In this document: one piece after another, positions 25,901-31,815 of the stretch
Layout of the letters: each line of letters opens with the position of its first letter
Position numbering within the stretch: the stretch's first letter is position 1
Origin: Pieris napi
Lineage: Eukaryota; Arthropoda; Insecta; Lepidoptera; Pieridae
Direction: 5' to 3'
Length of the DNA: 64,000 nt
Assembly: GCF_905475465.1 (NCBI RefSeq)
Contig: NC_062240.1
Span: forward strand, 2,061,001-2,125,000
Made by a program: the position numbers and the translations under genes
The notes under the pieces: model-generated
What the model was told of the DNA's origin: nothing
The model's database searches: none
What the model saw: the letters and a program-made list of their open reading frames with translations, nothing else

Positions 25901-26453
25901 TTTTTGAACGGATTGAAGTTATGTATTATTATAAATTTACAACTATTTAAACAGGAGGGACCCTCCATCTTTTAGTCGATACCAACTCCGGGGAAATAAA
26001 TACAGATAATGCAACTTTCTCTGCAGCTGTGATACTTTTTGACATTCAACATCTTTTGTCTTCAGTCACCGTGACCACGGATAAATTTAAAATTATGTTT
26101 AAATAGTTGTAATACATAACTTCAATCCGTTCAAAAAAAGTTTTTTATTTAAATGTATAAAAGTTATGTCAATCAAAGACAATACTATAGATAAAGGTAC
26201 ATGGCGTAGTGGTGGTGTACTTTTCAATGTTTCTAAATAATTTTTCAATATTATTTTCAAATATCTTCATGTTTCGTAGCAATCACGTAGCAATTTTGTG
26301 TAACCTTACCGAATCTCTTCTATTATTTTTACAAACCCGAACCCTTTCCAGGCCATTTATATTAAGAGTGTTTTCAGATACCCGTGGGTCGGCGACTCGG
26401 GCGGAACAGGCATACCCGGGAAGGACAATTACATACCCGATAATCTTAAGTGA
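1863..26453 (+). CDS. Cda4: Chitin-deacetylase-like protein, 12 exons, 493 aa
   Basis: Spliced CDS: 1863-1953, 6151-6254, 8417-8528, 10687-10814, 12555-12697, 13972-14014, 15290-15466, 17797-17935, 19549-19652, 20621-20763, 23319-23540, 26378-26453. All introns are GT-AG and all phases agree (1,482 nt). The protein has a signal peptide, a CBM14 domain (Cys 44, 60, 66, 76, 89, 97 with the exact peritrophin-A spacing), a short Thr/Pro linker and a CE4 deacetylase-like domain (about 146-425). There is no LDLa domain, which excludes the Cda1-3 groups; the short linker favours Cda4 over the usually much longer Cda5. CE4 motifs: TFDGA (153-157) has Gly where a metal-binding Asp is expected. The HSxxH motif is replaced by G211-TIS-Q215. 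RAPF (253-256), YDSS (275-278) and His372 are kept. It is probably secreted to cuticle or tracheal matrix and binds chitin; deacetylase activity is doubtful. N-glycosylation sites: Asn438 and Asn453. Confidence 0.93.
1954..4189. other. Intron 1, first 2.2 kb
   Basis: AT-rich intronic DNA. I see no repeat with known termini and no exon-like frame. Promoter or enhancer elements of the gene may lie here but cannot be told from sequence. Confidence 0.4.
4190..4363 (+). repeat. LINE 3' end (LWN-type RT tail, family L)
   Basis: A decayed copy of the 3' end of a non-LTR retrotransposon that recurs about ten times here. It keeps AACCAGCTGCCC (from the W-N-Q-L-P motif), AAAAGGCCGGCAATGCACTC and the 3' segment ending CATCAAGTGAGCC. 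It is 5'-truncated like the other copies. Confidence 0.6.
4740..5060 (+). repeat. LINE C-terminal fragment and 3' UTR
   Basis: The frame from about 4740 reads LVDSTGDPRAGAFLAQR (4800-4850), then after a one-base frame change ARNAASIKGILAQV. This resembles a conserved C-terminal segment of insect non-LTR reverse transcriptases (TGD-x-RAG, then QRGNAASILG). The 3' tail is shared with 38095-38220. Confidence 0.5.
5330..5704 (+). mobile_element. Helitron remnant with protein trace and 3' end
   Basis: The frame at 5342-5470 reads NEEMHNQALILIEDMC, which resembles the NEALILIEDMC segment of insect Helitron Rep/helicase proteins. Further right, 5674-5704 has a degenerate hairpin (GGCGGAACGAAGTTAGCC) followed by GGCTCAGCTAG and then T, the Helitron 3' terminus. 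The 5' end is not identified. Protein match is from memory of the family, so moderate. Confidence 0.45.
5710..6084 (+). mobile_element. Non-autonomous Helitron
   Basis: It starts TCTTAATAGG after an A and ends TATGCTAG before a T, the expected A|T insertion. The 3' hairpin is GCCA...TGGC at about 6055-6072. It is the same family as 17190-17510: both have GTGTCAC-GTTTGTC at the start and ACAGCAACGCTTGGCCGAG at the end. Confidence 0.75.
6151..6254 (+). CDS. Cda4: Exon 2 (first half of CBM14)
   Basis: Encodes residues 31-65 after a TTTACAG acceptor and ends in phase 0 at GTAAGA. It carries Cys44 and Cys60 of the chitin-binding domain, with the aromatic pair FY at 63-64. Confidence 0.92.
6355..6387 (-). 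mobile_element. Possible deleted Helitron relic
   Basis: A 30-base island that starts like an inverted Helitron end (ACTAGCTGGTGCC) and finishes TTAGAT like an inverted Helitron start. It may be an extreme internal deletion, or chance. Confidence 0.2.
6663..6949 (-). mobile_element. Non-autonomous Helitron
   Basis: Read on the - strand it begins TCTAATATATAAAATTCTCG and ends GGATCAGCTAG. An 18-base hairpin (6674-6691, stem GGCAAA/TTTGCC) lies just before the end. It sits between A and T on its own strand. The family also includes 9590-9880 and 16912-17579. Confidence 0.8.
7640..7862 (-). repeat. Dispersed repeat (GATGTGCAGCG family)
   Basis: The - strand carries GAAGATGTGCAGCG, AGGGAGAGGCGATTGAGACC and GAGTGAGAAGGG, closely repeated in opposite orientation at 31668-31815. 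The 72-codon open frame in it is not a recognised protein. Confidence 0.6.
8417..8528 (+). CDS. Cda4: Exon 3 (second half of CBM14)
   Basis: Encodes residues 66-102 after a TTTCAG acceptor and ends in phase 1 at GTAAGT. It holds Cys66, 76, 89 and 97 and the CPSGLYFDD segment usual in peritrophin-A domains, so the domain is split by a phase-0 intron between its second and third cysteines. Confidence 0.93.
8575..8824 (+). mobile_element. Degenerate Helitron-like element
   Basis: It ends CCCACAGCGAAACTACACTACAGCTAG before T and opens with an AT-rich stretch followed by a GTTTTGTGT segment like the other + strand Helitrons. Neither hairpin nor TC start is clear. Confidence 0.4.
8912..9080 (+). 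repeat. Dispersed repeat (ACTTATGAACGTCA family)
   Basis: One of at least six copies in the window of a common dispersed repeat whose head is AATCATTTATT and which contains a GAACGTCA segment followed by an AAGAAAC-TCC...ACTCTTTT tail. Other copies: 18320-18422, 37105-37265, 43495-43610, 51300-51395, 53540-53600 and 62600-62770. Confidence 0.55.
9590..9880 (-). mobile_element. Non-autonomous Helitron
   Basis: Same family and orientation as 6663-6949, with CTAG at 9590, hairpin GGCAAACGTCGTTTTGCC and the TC start (plus-strand GA at 9879-9880). It inserted between A and T. Confidence 0.8.
10021..10205 (+). repeat. LINE 3' end (family L)
   Basis: An open stretch reads MWNQLPVEVLTDQFDFGF, then KKRAYQFFKRPADLANLLAL and a stop: the C-terminus of a non-LTR reverse transcriptase (W-N-x-L-P, later F-K-x-R). 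This is the best-preserved coding copy of family L here and shows what the repeat is. Confidence 0.65.
10687..10814 (+). CDS. Cda4: Exon 4 (linker and start of CE4 region)
   Basis: Encodes residues 103-145: a short Thr/Pro/Ala linker, then a cysteine cluster (118, 123, 128, 130) ending in CFCSKDGT and a P-G-G-L segment, which precede the CE4 domain in insect deacetylases. No LDLa module is present here or in the next exon. The donor is GTAAGT in phase 0. Confidence 0.93.
10815..12237. other. Intron 4, mostly unassigned
   Basis: AT-rich with no clear element. A short segment at 11815-11860 (ATTCCCAGTATCGTGGGCAGCT) recurs at 47115-47145, so part of it is an unnamed dispersed repeat. Confidence 0.35.
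12238..12470 (+). repeat. LINE 3' end (family L), two decayed pieces
   Basis: AGGCCGACAACGCACTAGCG and then, after about 60 bases, AACTGCCCGAGAGGTATTTC through AACGCACTCGAGAGCCCTCT. Two overlapping family-L tails lie head to tail, just upstream of exon 5. Confidence 0.5.
12555..12697 (+). CDS. Cda4: Exon 5 (CE4 motif 1)
   Basis: Encodes residues 146-192. It contains MIMLTFDGAVN, the CE4 motif 1. Asp155 corresponds to the catalytic base, but the next residue, normally the metal-binding Asp, is Gly156. The exon continues with NPNGCPIRGTFF (176-187) and ends in phase 2 at GTTAGT. Confidence 0.94.
13303..13388 (+). repeat. tRNA-derived SINE, 5' part only
   Basis: It keeps AGTGTTGGCCTAGTGGCTTCAGCGTGCG (A-box side) and a mutated B box (GACGGTTTGATGGCTG). 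The rest of SINE type 1 is missing. Confidence 0.65.
13525..13680 (+). repeat. Retroelement 3' tail
   Basis: It shares GGTTGCTTG, GTGTGTAAAATTTGTGA and GCATGCA with 52225-52382, and both end in AAATAAA-like A-rich tails. This is most likely a LINE 3' UTR. Confidence 0.45.
13972..14014 (+). CDS. Cda4: Exon 6 (43-nt micro-exon)
   Basis: A short exon after TTTCAG that encodes residues 193-207 (SNYAMVQKLAHDGHE) and ends in phase 0 at GTAAGT. It bridges the two CE4 metal-binding motifs. It is too short to stand out on its own, but phase and family sequence both fit. Confidence 0.92.
14133..14396 (-). repeat. tRNA-derived SINE type 3
   Basis: Read on the - strand: CATTGGTGTAGTGGTTAGTA (A box), then GGTCCCGGGTTCGATCCCCG (B box), a body, and an A-run (plus-strand T-run 14133-14151). 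A clear pol III type SINE within intron 6. Confidence 0.75.
14680..14840. repeat. Dispersed repeat shared with 28595-28745
   Basis: The shared segments are TTTAACATTACGATCT, ATATTTAACATAA and AAGT-TCCAATAA...ACTTACA-TCTTTATT. The class is unknown. Confidence 0.5.
15290..15466 (+). CDS. Cda4: Exon 7 (degenerate CE4 motif 2, motif 3)
   Basis: Encodes residues 208-266. Where active CE4 enzymes have His-Ser/Thr-x-x-His, this exon reads MATGTISQQQG, so both metal-ligand histidines are replaced. Motif 3 follows as R253-A-P-F, then LKPGRNTQFK. The donor is GTAATG in phase 0. A downstream SINE head starts 150 bp into the next intron. Confidence 0.94.
15616..15862 (+). repeat. tRNA-derived SINE type 1
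   Basis: Head GTGTTGGCCTAGTGGTTTCA, B box GGTTCGATCCCCGGCTGTGC, body GAAAACATCGTGAGGAAACC and tail CTGAGGCCCAGACTGAAAAG. It lies 150 bp after exon 7. A 12-bp inverted repeat (15586-15613) lies just before its head. Confidence 0.8.
15863..16911. other. Intron 7, unassigned kilobase
   Basis: No repeat terminus or exon is recognised. The open frame that runs from the SINE into 16028 is not protein-like. Confidence 0.35.
16912..17579 (-). mobile_element. Helitron interrupted by another Helitron
   Basis: The plus strand starts ACTAGCTGCCCCCGCGAACT (inverted Helitron 3' end with a GAACTTCG-type hairpin) and ends GAGAATTTGATATATAAGAT, the inverted start. The family body (AGGGTTGTATGTA, CCGATTCTCAGA, CCGTTTCGGAGG) is split at 17190 by a + strand Helitron. 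Confidence 0.75.
17190..17510 (+). mobile_element. Non-autonomous Helitron nested in a Helitron
   Basis: It begins TCTTAATATATATAAATCTC after A17189 and ends GAGTCTACTAG before T17511. The 3' stem-loop is in AGCCACAGCAACGCTTGGCC. It is the sister of 5710-6084 and splits the element at 16912-17579 exactly at an A|T step. Confidence 0.8.
17797..17935 (+). CDS. Cda4: Exon 8 (CE4 motif 4)
   Basis: Encodes residues 267-312 with motif 4 YDSS (275-278), the WPYTLDYK segment (289-296) and a Cys301/Cys306 pair. It ends in phase 1 at GTAAGT. Confidence 0.94.
17936..19235. other. Intron 8, mostly unassigned
   Basis: AT-rich. The piece 18320-18422 is a reverse-oriented copy of the ACTTATGAACGTCA dispersed repeat (GCAGTAAATGTAAAATTAGA at its start). 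Nothing else is recognised. Confidence 0.4.
19236..19382. repeat. (CA)n microsatellite with variants
   Basis: About 145 bp of imperfect ACAC units with CCAC, CGCA and GAGAGA interruptions, 170 bp before exon 9. Compound and interrupted, so probably old. Confidence 0.9.
19549..19652 (+). CDS. Cda4: Exon 9
   Basis: Encodes residues 313-347, including LWEVPFNAH and YEGGHCPYLDQC, part of the CE4 barrel. Cys332 and Cys338 may pair. The acceptor is CCTAG and the donor GTAAGT, phase 0. Confidence 0.93.
19710..20011 (+). repeat. tRNA-derived SINE type 1 with 14-bp target duplication
   Basis: A full-length type-1 SINE (head GTGTTGGCCTAGTG, B box GGTTCGATCCCCGG, tail AGAGGTTGTAGCGCCACTGA). It is flanked by GTAGGATACATTAA at 19696-19709 and 20012-20025, a perfect target duplication that fixes its limits. 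It lies 44 bp after exon 9. Confidence 0.9.
20095..20350. mobile_element. MITE with about 36-bp terminal inverted repeats
   Basis: The left arm starts CGTAAAATTGTAAAAACCGT and the right arm is its reverse complement with two or three differences (GATAGATTACAATCTAACGG before the end). No coding frame. The target duplication is not clear, so the superfamily is open. Confidence 0.65.
20621..20763 (+). CDS. Cda4: Exon 10 (CE4 motif 5)
   Basis: Encodes residues 348-394. It holds NRAPYMMPFHTNWF with His372, the motif-5 histidine that acts as general acid in active CE4 enzymes, so this catalytic residue is kept although the metal ligands are gone. It ends in phase 2 at GTAAGT. Confidence 0.94.
21733..22037 (+). 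repeat. tRNA-derived SINE type 1
   Basis: Slightly diverged copy: CAGTGTTGGCATAGTGGCTT, B box GGTTCTATCCCGGG, body AACGATGAAGGAAAAC, tail GTTGTAGCGCCACTAATTTA. Confidence 0.8.
22100..22485 (-). pseudogene. RTE-type LINE C-terminal remnant
   Basis: On the - strand the frame near 22440-22250 reads RRWVGHIGRMDKTR, stop, TQRLLELRPR, stop, NKRPPGPPTG, stop, MNDITKQAS. This follows the familiar C-terminal pattern of RTE-like endonuclease/reverse transcriptase proteins (W-GHI-R, L-E-x-RPR, GRPPTRWTDDI), with the Trp codons turned to TAG or lost. An inactive fragment. Confidence 0.6.
22486..23021. other. Intron 10, unassigned
   Basis: AT-rich; nothing recognised. Confidence 0.35.
23030..23275 (+). 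repeat. tRNA-derived SINE type 2
   Basis: The head AGCCTAGCGGTCTTATTAAG and B box GGTTCGATTCCCGG are followed by a body with GTGCGGTACCGGGCGAG and an A-run. The target duplication is ACCGTTTT (23022-23029 and 23276-23283). It ends 43 bp before exon 11. Confidence 0.8.
23319..23540 (+). CDS. Cda4: Exon 11 (end of CE4 and Cys-rich tail)
   Basis: Encodes residues 395-468: the last CE4 strand (DVWFVTVTQALTWI), then a tail with Cys 427, 437, 443, 463 and 466 and two N-glycosylation sites. It ends in phase 2 at GTAAGT. Confidence 0.94.
23690..24270 (+). repeat. Dispersed repeat split by a MITE
   Basis: A repeat containing GAATTTCCTAA and GAAGGATGAGCTGTGAGAT is interrupted at 23780-24113 by a MITE. 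A second, uninterrupted copy at 27290-27445 reads GAATTGCCTAAGAAGGATGA across the same point. Confidence 0.7.
23780..24113. mobile_element. 334-bp MITE, TAA target duplication
   Basis: The ends are perfect inverted repeats beginning AGCTTAGGTTTCCTAGAAAA and extending about 43 bp with few mismatches. They are flanked by TAA at 23777-23779 and 24114-24116. The empty site at 27.3 kb confirms the 3-bp duplication. A TWA target suggests the PIF/Harbinger group. No coding frame. Confidence 0.8.
25293..25745 (+). repeat. tRNA-derived SINE type 1 carrying a nested MITE
   Basis: Head GTGCTGGCCTAGTGGCTTCA, B box GGTTCGATCCCTGGCTG, tail AAAAGGTTGTAGCGCTACTG. The body is split at 25444-25606 by a 163-bp inverted-repeat element. 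Confidence 0.8.
25444..25606. mobile_element. 163-bp Harbinger-like MITE
   Basis: Inverted repeats of about 40 bp (left TGGCCGATTTACATTATCTT; right mirror ends AAATCGGCCT) enclose an 80-bp core. TTA at 25441-25443 and 25607-25609 is the duplicated target, confirmed because uninterrupted SINE copies read CTTAGAC here. The end GGCCGA-TTACAT resembles the end of the Harbinger element at 1237. Confidence 0.8.
25899..26139. mobile_element. 241-bp MITE with 43-bp inverted repeats
   Basis: The arms begin TTTTTTTGAACGGATTGAAG and are mirrored near 26098-26139 (TTCAATCCGTTCAAAAAAA); the left arm has an 11-bp insertion. The target duplication is not obvious. It lies 240 bp before exon 12. Confidence 0.7.
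26378..26453 (+). CDS. Cda4: Exon 12 (terminal coding exon)
   Basis: After a TTTTCAG acceptor it completes the Gln469 codon and encodes YPWVGDSGGTGIPGKDNY and seven more residues, then TGA at 26451-26453. The YPW-x-GD motif is the usual C-terminal signature of insect deacetylases, and the phase fits exon 11 exactly. This makes 26453 the natural end of the protein. Confidence 0.92.
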
Positions 26454-26960
26454 AACTTTGTCGACAGTTTGTTTATGGCCATTTTTTCTCTTCCAGTTTT
26501 TTAGGGTCACATCTCAGTTTTATATATTAAAAATATTTTAATTATATACGCGATAATACATTTTAAAATGGCGTGTACAGTTTGAAAAGTAATAGAGATA
26601 CTCACTTGCAATATGTGTATTTTGACACTAAGTCTAAGCTTTGATGCGTACTATGGCTCTATAAAGGTACTTATATTAAACATTGTAACCTCTTTTAATA
26701 GACAACTTTCTCTATTCATTTTTAATATTATTAATATAATGTGTATATAGCCTAGTTGTAGCAGTGCCTAGTCATTGCGTTATTTGACAAGCGTTTGTTG
26801 ATGTTTTTTGATAGATATTGAATGCGTAAATTGAATACATTCTAGCCATATTTAAGAAATTTAGAAATAATTTAATACTTTTTGGTGCTTGTTTTGGTGC
26901 TATGTAATTTGTTACGTGAACTGAAATGCAGTCCAGTAATAAAATAATTAAAACAGTGTT
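26454..26960 (+). other. Probable 3' UTR with AATAAA
   Basis: AT-rich sequence follows the stop codon. A canonical AATAAA at 26938-26943 with a GT-rich stretch about 15 bases on (GTGTTTTTCC) fits a polyadenylation site. No repeat is recognised inside. Confidence 0.5.
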
Positions 26961-26999
26961 TTTCCTTATTTTAATTTATAATATTATATTAAATCTCAA

Positions 27000-27290
27000 G
27001 TGATGCGTGAGGGCTTACTGGTGTTTAGCTATAAAAGTACGGCTTGCGGTGTGGTCGTTCTCGCCTGAGCTGAACTGTAAAGGCCGTTAAGGCCAACCGC
27101 GAGATTCCATTGTAAAATGGTCGCTCTCACTGCTTCGTCGCTCGCGCCAGATATAGACATTCCTTATAATTATTATTGTTCGAACAGTAGTTTAAAAATT
27201 TATTTTATTATTATTTATTTATTCATACTTCGTTACATCTATACAAAAACGATTACATACAACATAAACATAATACATACAAATTATAAG
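27000..27290. other. Unassigned, locally GC-richer
   Basis: The segment 27000-27165 (GGCCGTTAAGGCCAACCGCG, TCGTCGCTCGCGCC) is richer in G+C than its surroundings. It looks like a repeat but I cannot match it within the window. Confidence 0.3.
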
Positions 27291-27445
27291 GGATGAAACG
27301 AATTGCCTAAGAAGGATGACCTGTGAGATTGTTAGTTATAAGGACCTGAGAATTTGAAATGATTTTTATGATAAGAGTTTTGGGATTGAAGAGGATTGAG
27401 TATAGAAGTTGAAGTAGATGAGCGTCATGTCTGAGCTGAATAGTT
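27290..27445 (+). repeat. Dispersed repeat, empty-site copy
   Basis: A second copy of the repeat at 23690-24270: GAAGGATGACCTGTGAGAT, TATAAGGACCTGAGAA and GAGTATAGAAGTTGAAG. It lacks the MITE found in the first copy. Confidence 0.65.
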
Positions 27446-27561
27446 ACGCGAGCTGCCTGCGGAATTTAGACCATGGTCGAAAAATTAATATAGTGTGTAA
27501 TTTAAATTTAAATTTAGTTTTCTTTTGTAATTTTGTTAATTACTTTGGCTTTGAATATTTA

Positions 27562-27794
27562 GGATTATTTTTCCGACCCAAATATCGGCCAATAGAATTG
27601 CACCATTCGACGTCACGTGGTACAACCTACATGGTATTATACTGATAATTTTTTGTGAAAATTTTCTCTGGTCGTTGCTTCAAGAAAAGTATTAAGTAGT
27701 TGTTTTATTCATTATGAAATTCTTATTTGTTAACTGTACATTTCGTCTCATGGTGCAATTCTATTGGCCGACATTTGGGTCGGAAAAATAATCC
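27562..27794. mobile_element. Inverted-repeat element, 45-bp arms
   Basis: GGATTATTTTTCCGACCCAA at the left is matched by its reverse complement ending at 27794, with one mismatch over 45 bp. The core is 143 bp. Weak flanking GAATA repeats lie a few bases outside each arm. Probably a MITE. Confidence 0.6.
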
Positions 27795-27799
27795 CCCGA

Positions 27800-27894
27800 A
27801 TACCACACGAGCTTCAAAACTATACTTTACGACTATATTTGTTTGCAACGAACCTATCGGGAAATACCCGATAATTTTGAAGCTCTTGTGGTAT
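27800..27894. repeat. Short inverted repeat
   Basis: 20-bp arms (ATACCACACGAGCTTCAAAA at 27800-27819, mirror at 27875-27894) with an inner small palindrome TATCGGGAAATACCCGATA. It abuts the element at 27562-27794. Confidence 0.5.
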
Positions 27895-27900
27895 TATAAC

Positions 27901-28594
27901 TGATAATTTAACTAAATTTAGGATATCTGTTTGTGTTGGAACTGGATATTTCTGATCAATTTAGGCCTCCAACCACACATGAATTTCGTAAGTGTATGAT
28001 TACTGCGCACATAGAAATAGTGGCCAGCAGTGTTTCGAACGATCGACCGCTAAGTTGAGACGCACACGGCCATTAAGATTGCTCTCTCCTACATATATTA
28101 GTTATTATATAGTTATTTAGATCTTTGTGTTAGTTTATATATGTATTACAAAGTATATTTTAAATTAATAATTTGCTGATTTAACGAAAGTACAAACACA
28201 ATCTGCAATTAAATCCCCATCATTTGACAGCTTTTGCATTATTTTAATAAAATACCGCGAACTATTTATTTTTTATATAGAACCATCATAGAAACCTCTA
28301 GTTTCCAGTTATTATTCCGAGACCCCTAGCTTAACTCACACCACGTGGACACTGATCTGAACTACAATATTACTTCCAAACATATACAAGAATCTTAATT
28401 AATTATGATCTGAGTTTCCGAGATACGGCTTATGCACTTAGCACTAGAATCCCACAGAATCTGTTCTGAGACGCTAAAAGCTTTCCAATAATGCTTGTAA
28501 TACCCTCCATCTATCCAAAGAAGCTGTGGCTCAATTGAAGACAGCTTAAACTATTATGGTTGAATATTCGATTCCAGTCGAGCGTGTTTTTTTT
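27901..28594. other. Unassigned
   Basis: AT-rich; no gene or element terminus seen. Confidence 0.3.
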
Positions 28595-28745
28595 ATTTTC
28601 TATAAATTGTCTCTGCACAAGGACATCGTTTAACATTACGATCTCGCCTATCTTAAGTAACTTGAAACTAATCTAATTTACGTAAAAGGATATTTAACAT
28701 AAGAAAGTGTCCAATAATATTACTTACAGTCTTTATTTAGGGTCA
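28595..28745. repeat. Dispersed repeat shared with 14680-14840
   Basis: Carries TTTAACATTACGATCTCG and ATATTTAACATAAGAAAGTG as in the intron-6 copy. Confidence 0.5.
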
Positions 28746-28994
28746 ATTTATACTAGCGCAAAGTCGAAGCGTATCGAAGTGTGAAATTCTTCACAACTCC
28801 GCGAATCCACGCGCATTCGTGCGGTATCGCTTTAGAATACGCGCGCACTCTTACGTGTAGTTACGGGCATGACCAAACTTCAAACAGATGACACGTAGTT
28901 GTAATTGTTTCGGAAATACTTCAGTGGGCAGAAATTTGAGGCCTGAAAAGGTTGTAGCGCCATTGATATTTTTATTAAAATAAAAAAATGAAAT

Positions 28995-29145
28995 AAAATA
29001 AAATATGTTTATTATGGAACATAAGATACATGTATCACTTATTCCATGTCATTAAATTTGAATTTGTGGGCATCCCTACTCATCGGCAAAGAAGACAGAG
29101 GGTGTAGGCCGAGAGAAAAAGCCGGCGTAAAAAACTCTCTATTGC
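28995..29145 (+). repeat. Dispersed repeat (AGAGGGTGTAGGCCGAGAG family)
   Basis: TATGTTTATTATGGAACATA, then AGACAGAGGGTGTAGGCCGA and AAAGCCGGCGTAAAAA. A shorter copy is at 42715-42810. A SINE tail fragment (GGTTGTAGCGCCATTGAT) lies just upstream near 28950. Confidence 0.55.
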
Positions 29146-30182
29146 TGTTGCTATTGGAAGTTATAAAGTACGGACGCTGATTACTGACTAAAGATCAACA
29201 AAACGTGGTCCTTCATATCAACCTTTACATATTTAGTTAGTAAATTTTTGGGTACCTTCAATGTTTGCTTTAAATAACAGACTAATTTCAACGTAGTGGC
29301 GACCGTTCTAACAAAGGATTATTACATTTCTCAAGTAAACAGTCACAAGCGTCCCTAAATAAATATCAACACAGGTAGGTTGTGGTATGTTCTTAATAAG
29401 GTCCAGAGATATTTTCAGGATAACGGCGCCCTCGAGCTTCATAAAATATAATAAGACTATTACGACCGTGATGAAAGCGATGTAAACATACCTATGTTGT
29501 ATGCTAATCTTATTAAAACCCTTATTACTTTCTGGTTGATGTGATTTTGTATATTCGCGTAATAAAAAGACCTTTTTCCAAAGCCAAAAGATAAAAAACT
29601 GACTTTATAATCCACTAAAAGTATTAAATAATAATATTTATTATTTGTTTTGACTGCATCAAGACGGTCTTGTGTAAAAAGATTTTTTTCTGCGGGTATT
29701 TGCAATGAGCAGGCTATGAGCGAATCTATTCTGTAGTGCTGTCATGTGGAGTGGCTTCTCATTGGAAGCATCTACTCATCTTCTGCCTAGATCTACTGCC
29801 TGTCTTTTAGCTCAAGAATATGGTGATGTTATAGTCGGCTCACATACTGTTCTATGGTGAGTTGGCGAGCCAGTTCGTTCAGAGAATTAAATTTACTGTA
29901 ATTAAAGTAATTATTAACGGGGTATGAAGATCCTAGTAGAGTTTTGGAAGTGCCAAGTGCCACTATACTTATTATAGTCAACTCGATTTCGTATGGTCAT
30001 CAAGCTAGTATTTTTACGTAAAAAGATAACAGTTGTAGTCATTACAATACACATTGATTTATAGCAACGACAATCAAAAAATTACTTAATATGTACTTCG
30101 TATATAAAGAAAAAGCAAAATATTCGTTCAATTGATTCCTTACGTATTTTCTAATCCATTAAAAATTCAAATAAATGTACAG
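29146..30182. other. Unassigned kilobase
   Basis: No gene or repeat termini recognised. Confidence 0.3.
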
Positions 30183-30286
30183 CCCTGCGATTCTGTAACT
30201 CACTTCACGAACTCACGCAGCGGTTTTCGCATCGGCGGTCGCTCTCAAATCAGTGAGTTCGTGAAGTGAGTTACAGAATCGCAGGG
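30183..30286. mobile_element. Foldback MITE copy A, CWG family (104 bp)
   Basis: Ends CCCTGCGATTCTGTAACTCA and its mirror. The left arm continues into GGTTTTCGCATCGGCGGTCG; the right arm is cut short. Flanks are CAG and CTG. This is the smallest of four copies. Confidence 0.75.
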
Positions 30287-30892
30287 CTGGACTTGAATCG
30301 GTTTTGTAGAGACACGTAATACTGAATGATTAAATATTGTTGGAATAAAAGGATTTATAGGTTTCTTAAGATTTTATCGCTGCATCTTTATATCGCTTTT
30401 GTCGAAAAAATATTATGTTAGGTAAAACTGCTTGGTTAAGTCTGAAAACAGACGTCTAACGAATTACATTGTCAAAGAGAGTTATTTAGTTTTAATTAAT
30501 TCACGCTCCTCTGAAGCGTAACTATATGCGAAGTTCATAGATAAGTATAATTTCCGAGAAGGTTCGCAAACATTCGTGAATGTATTCAGTAAAGTTTCAA
30601 AGTTGTAACCTTAGATATAACTCTTTAGTTAGTTCCTTTGAAGCATATTTGACGACCAACTCACAATTGCTTGGATTAATAATGTTCTATCATTGAACGA
30701 AAAATTAAAATACAAATCTTCAATATCACACAAATATTTATAGTCAAGGATAGTCTTCATTTGTTTTTTGATAATTCAAAGATATAATATAATTTTAAGT
30801 AGTCAACAATTAAAGCAAAACACACTGAATTATTAAGTTATAACTTTATACGAACTGTTTTTTTCGTATATCTATGGACTTTATTTAGATGT

Positions 30893-30955
30893 ATTTACGC
30901 ACATCGTAAAATTACGTAACGTAGGCCGTTACGTAATTTTAAGATGTGCGTAAAT
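30893..30955. repeat. Tight 29-bp hairpin
   Basis: The arm ATTTACGCACATCGTAAAATTACGTAACG-type (30893-30921) and its reverse complement (30927-30955) have one mismatch and a 5-base loop. It could be a remnant MITE, or simply a palindrome. Confidence 0.7.
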
Positions 30956-30999
30956 AATTAAATGAGGAGAGAACAAACCTGACCACTGATGTATACGGT

Positions 31000-31075
31000 G
31001 AAAAAATTGAGTGTCCATGGGCGGCGGTATCATTTAACATTAGGTGAGCCTCCTGCCCGTTTGCCCACTGTTCTA
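31000..31075 (+). repeat. LINE 3' end (family L), short
   Basis: GTGTCCATGGGCGGCGGTAT through GTGAGCCTCCTGCCCGTTTG, the last part of the family-L 3' UTR. Confidence 0.6.
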
Positions 31076-31514
31076 TATTTCAAAAAAACCTGAATCCCAC
31101 GACAGTTGTCCCAATCAAACAAACACACATATGTATACATATTTGTATATCATACATCCCGCTCAACCTACAACAACAATTTAATTACATAGAGAATAAG
31201 TCCGCTCATTATTTTCCCTTATCAGAGCTGAGATAAAAGCTGGTTGCTCTGGACGATGTTTTTATGCTTTCAGAATAGGGAAATAACGAACTCATAAATG
31301 TGACGATAAACAAAGTGTAGCCGACGATAAGAGTCTGCGAAGTAATATCAGTGGCTCGAGTTTTGTCTATACTGTAATAACATGCATTTGCCAAACTTAA
31401 AGAGTATCGGCCCCAACTTTGTTTGCCTTATCAGTATGTTATTGTGTTTGTTTTCAGACAATATTGAATAGATTGTTCCTATGGGGCTAAGAATTGTATA
31501 TTATTTTGTATTTA

Positions 31515-31645
31515 TTGGTGTTCAGCGTGTGACTCTCTTGTTGAGGTTGTAGGATCGAACCCGGTTGTGCACCAATGGCCTTCACTATCTATGTGCGCTT
31601 TTACCACTCTTACAGTGAAAGAATGCATCGTGAGGAACTTTTTGA
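31515..31645 (+). repeat. Degenerate SINE type 1
   Basis: GTGTTCAGCGTGTGACTCTC, then GTTGTAGGATCGAACCCGGT and GCATCGTGAGGAAC. It is truncated and joins the repeat at 31668. Confidence 0.55.
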
Positions 31646-31667
31646 AGTGAAACTTCTTTAGGCACAT

Positions 31668-31815
31668 GAGGGTAAATTTTTAAAATGCGTCACGAAGATG
31701 TGCAGCGTTTCTCTCGAAGTAAAGGGAGAGAGCGATTGAGACCGATTGAAAGAGAGTGAGAAGGGCAAATTACCTTATAGAAATTATATTTTTAAAATTA
31801 AAATTTCGTAAAAAT
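31668..31815 (+). repeat. Dispersed repeat (GATGTGCAGCG family)
   Basis: GAGGGTAAATTTTTAAAATG, GTCACGAAGATGTGCAGCG and GATTGAGACCGATTG; the opposite-strand sister is at 7640-7862. Confidence 0.6.
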
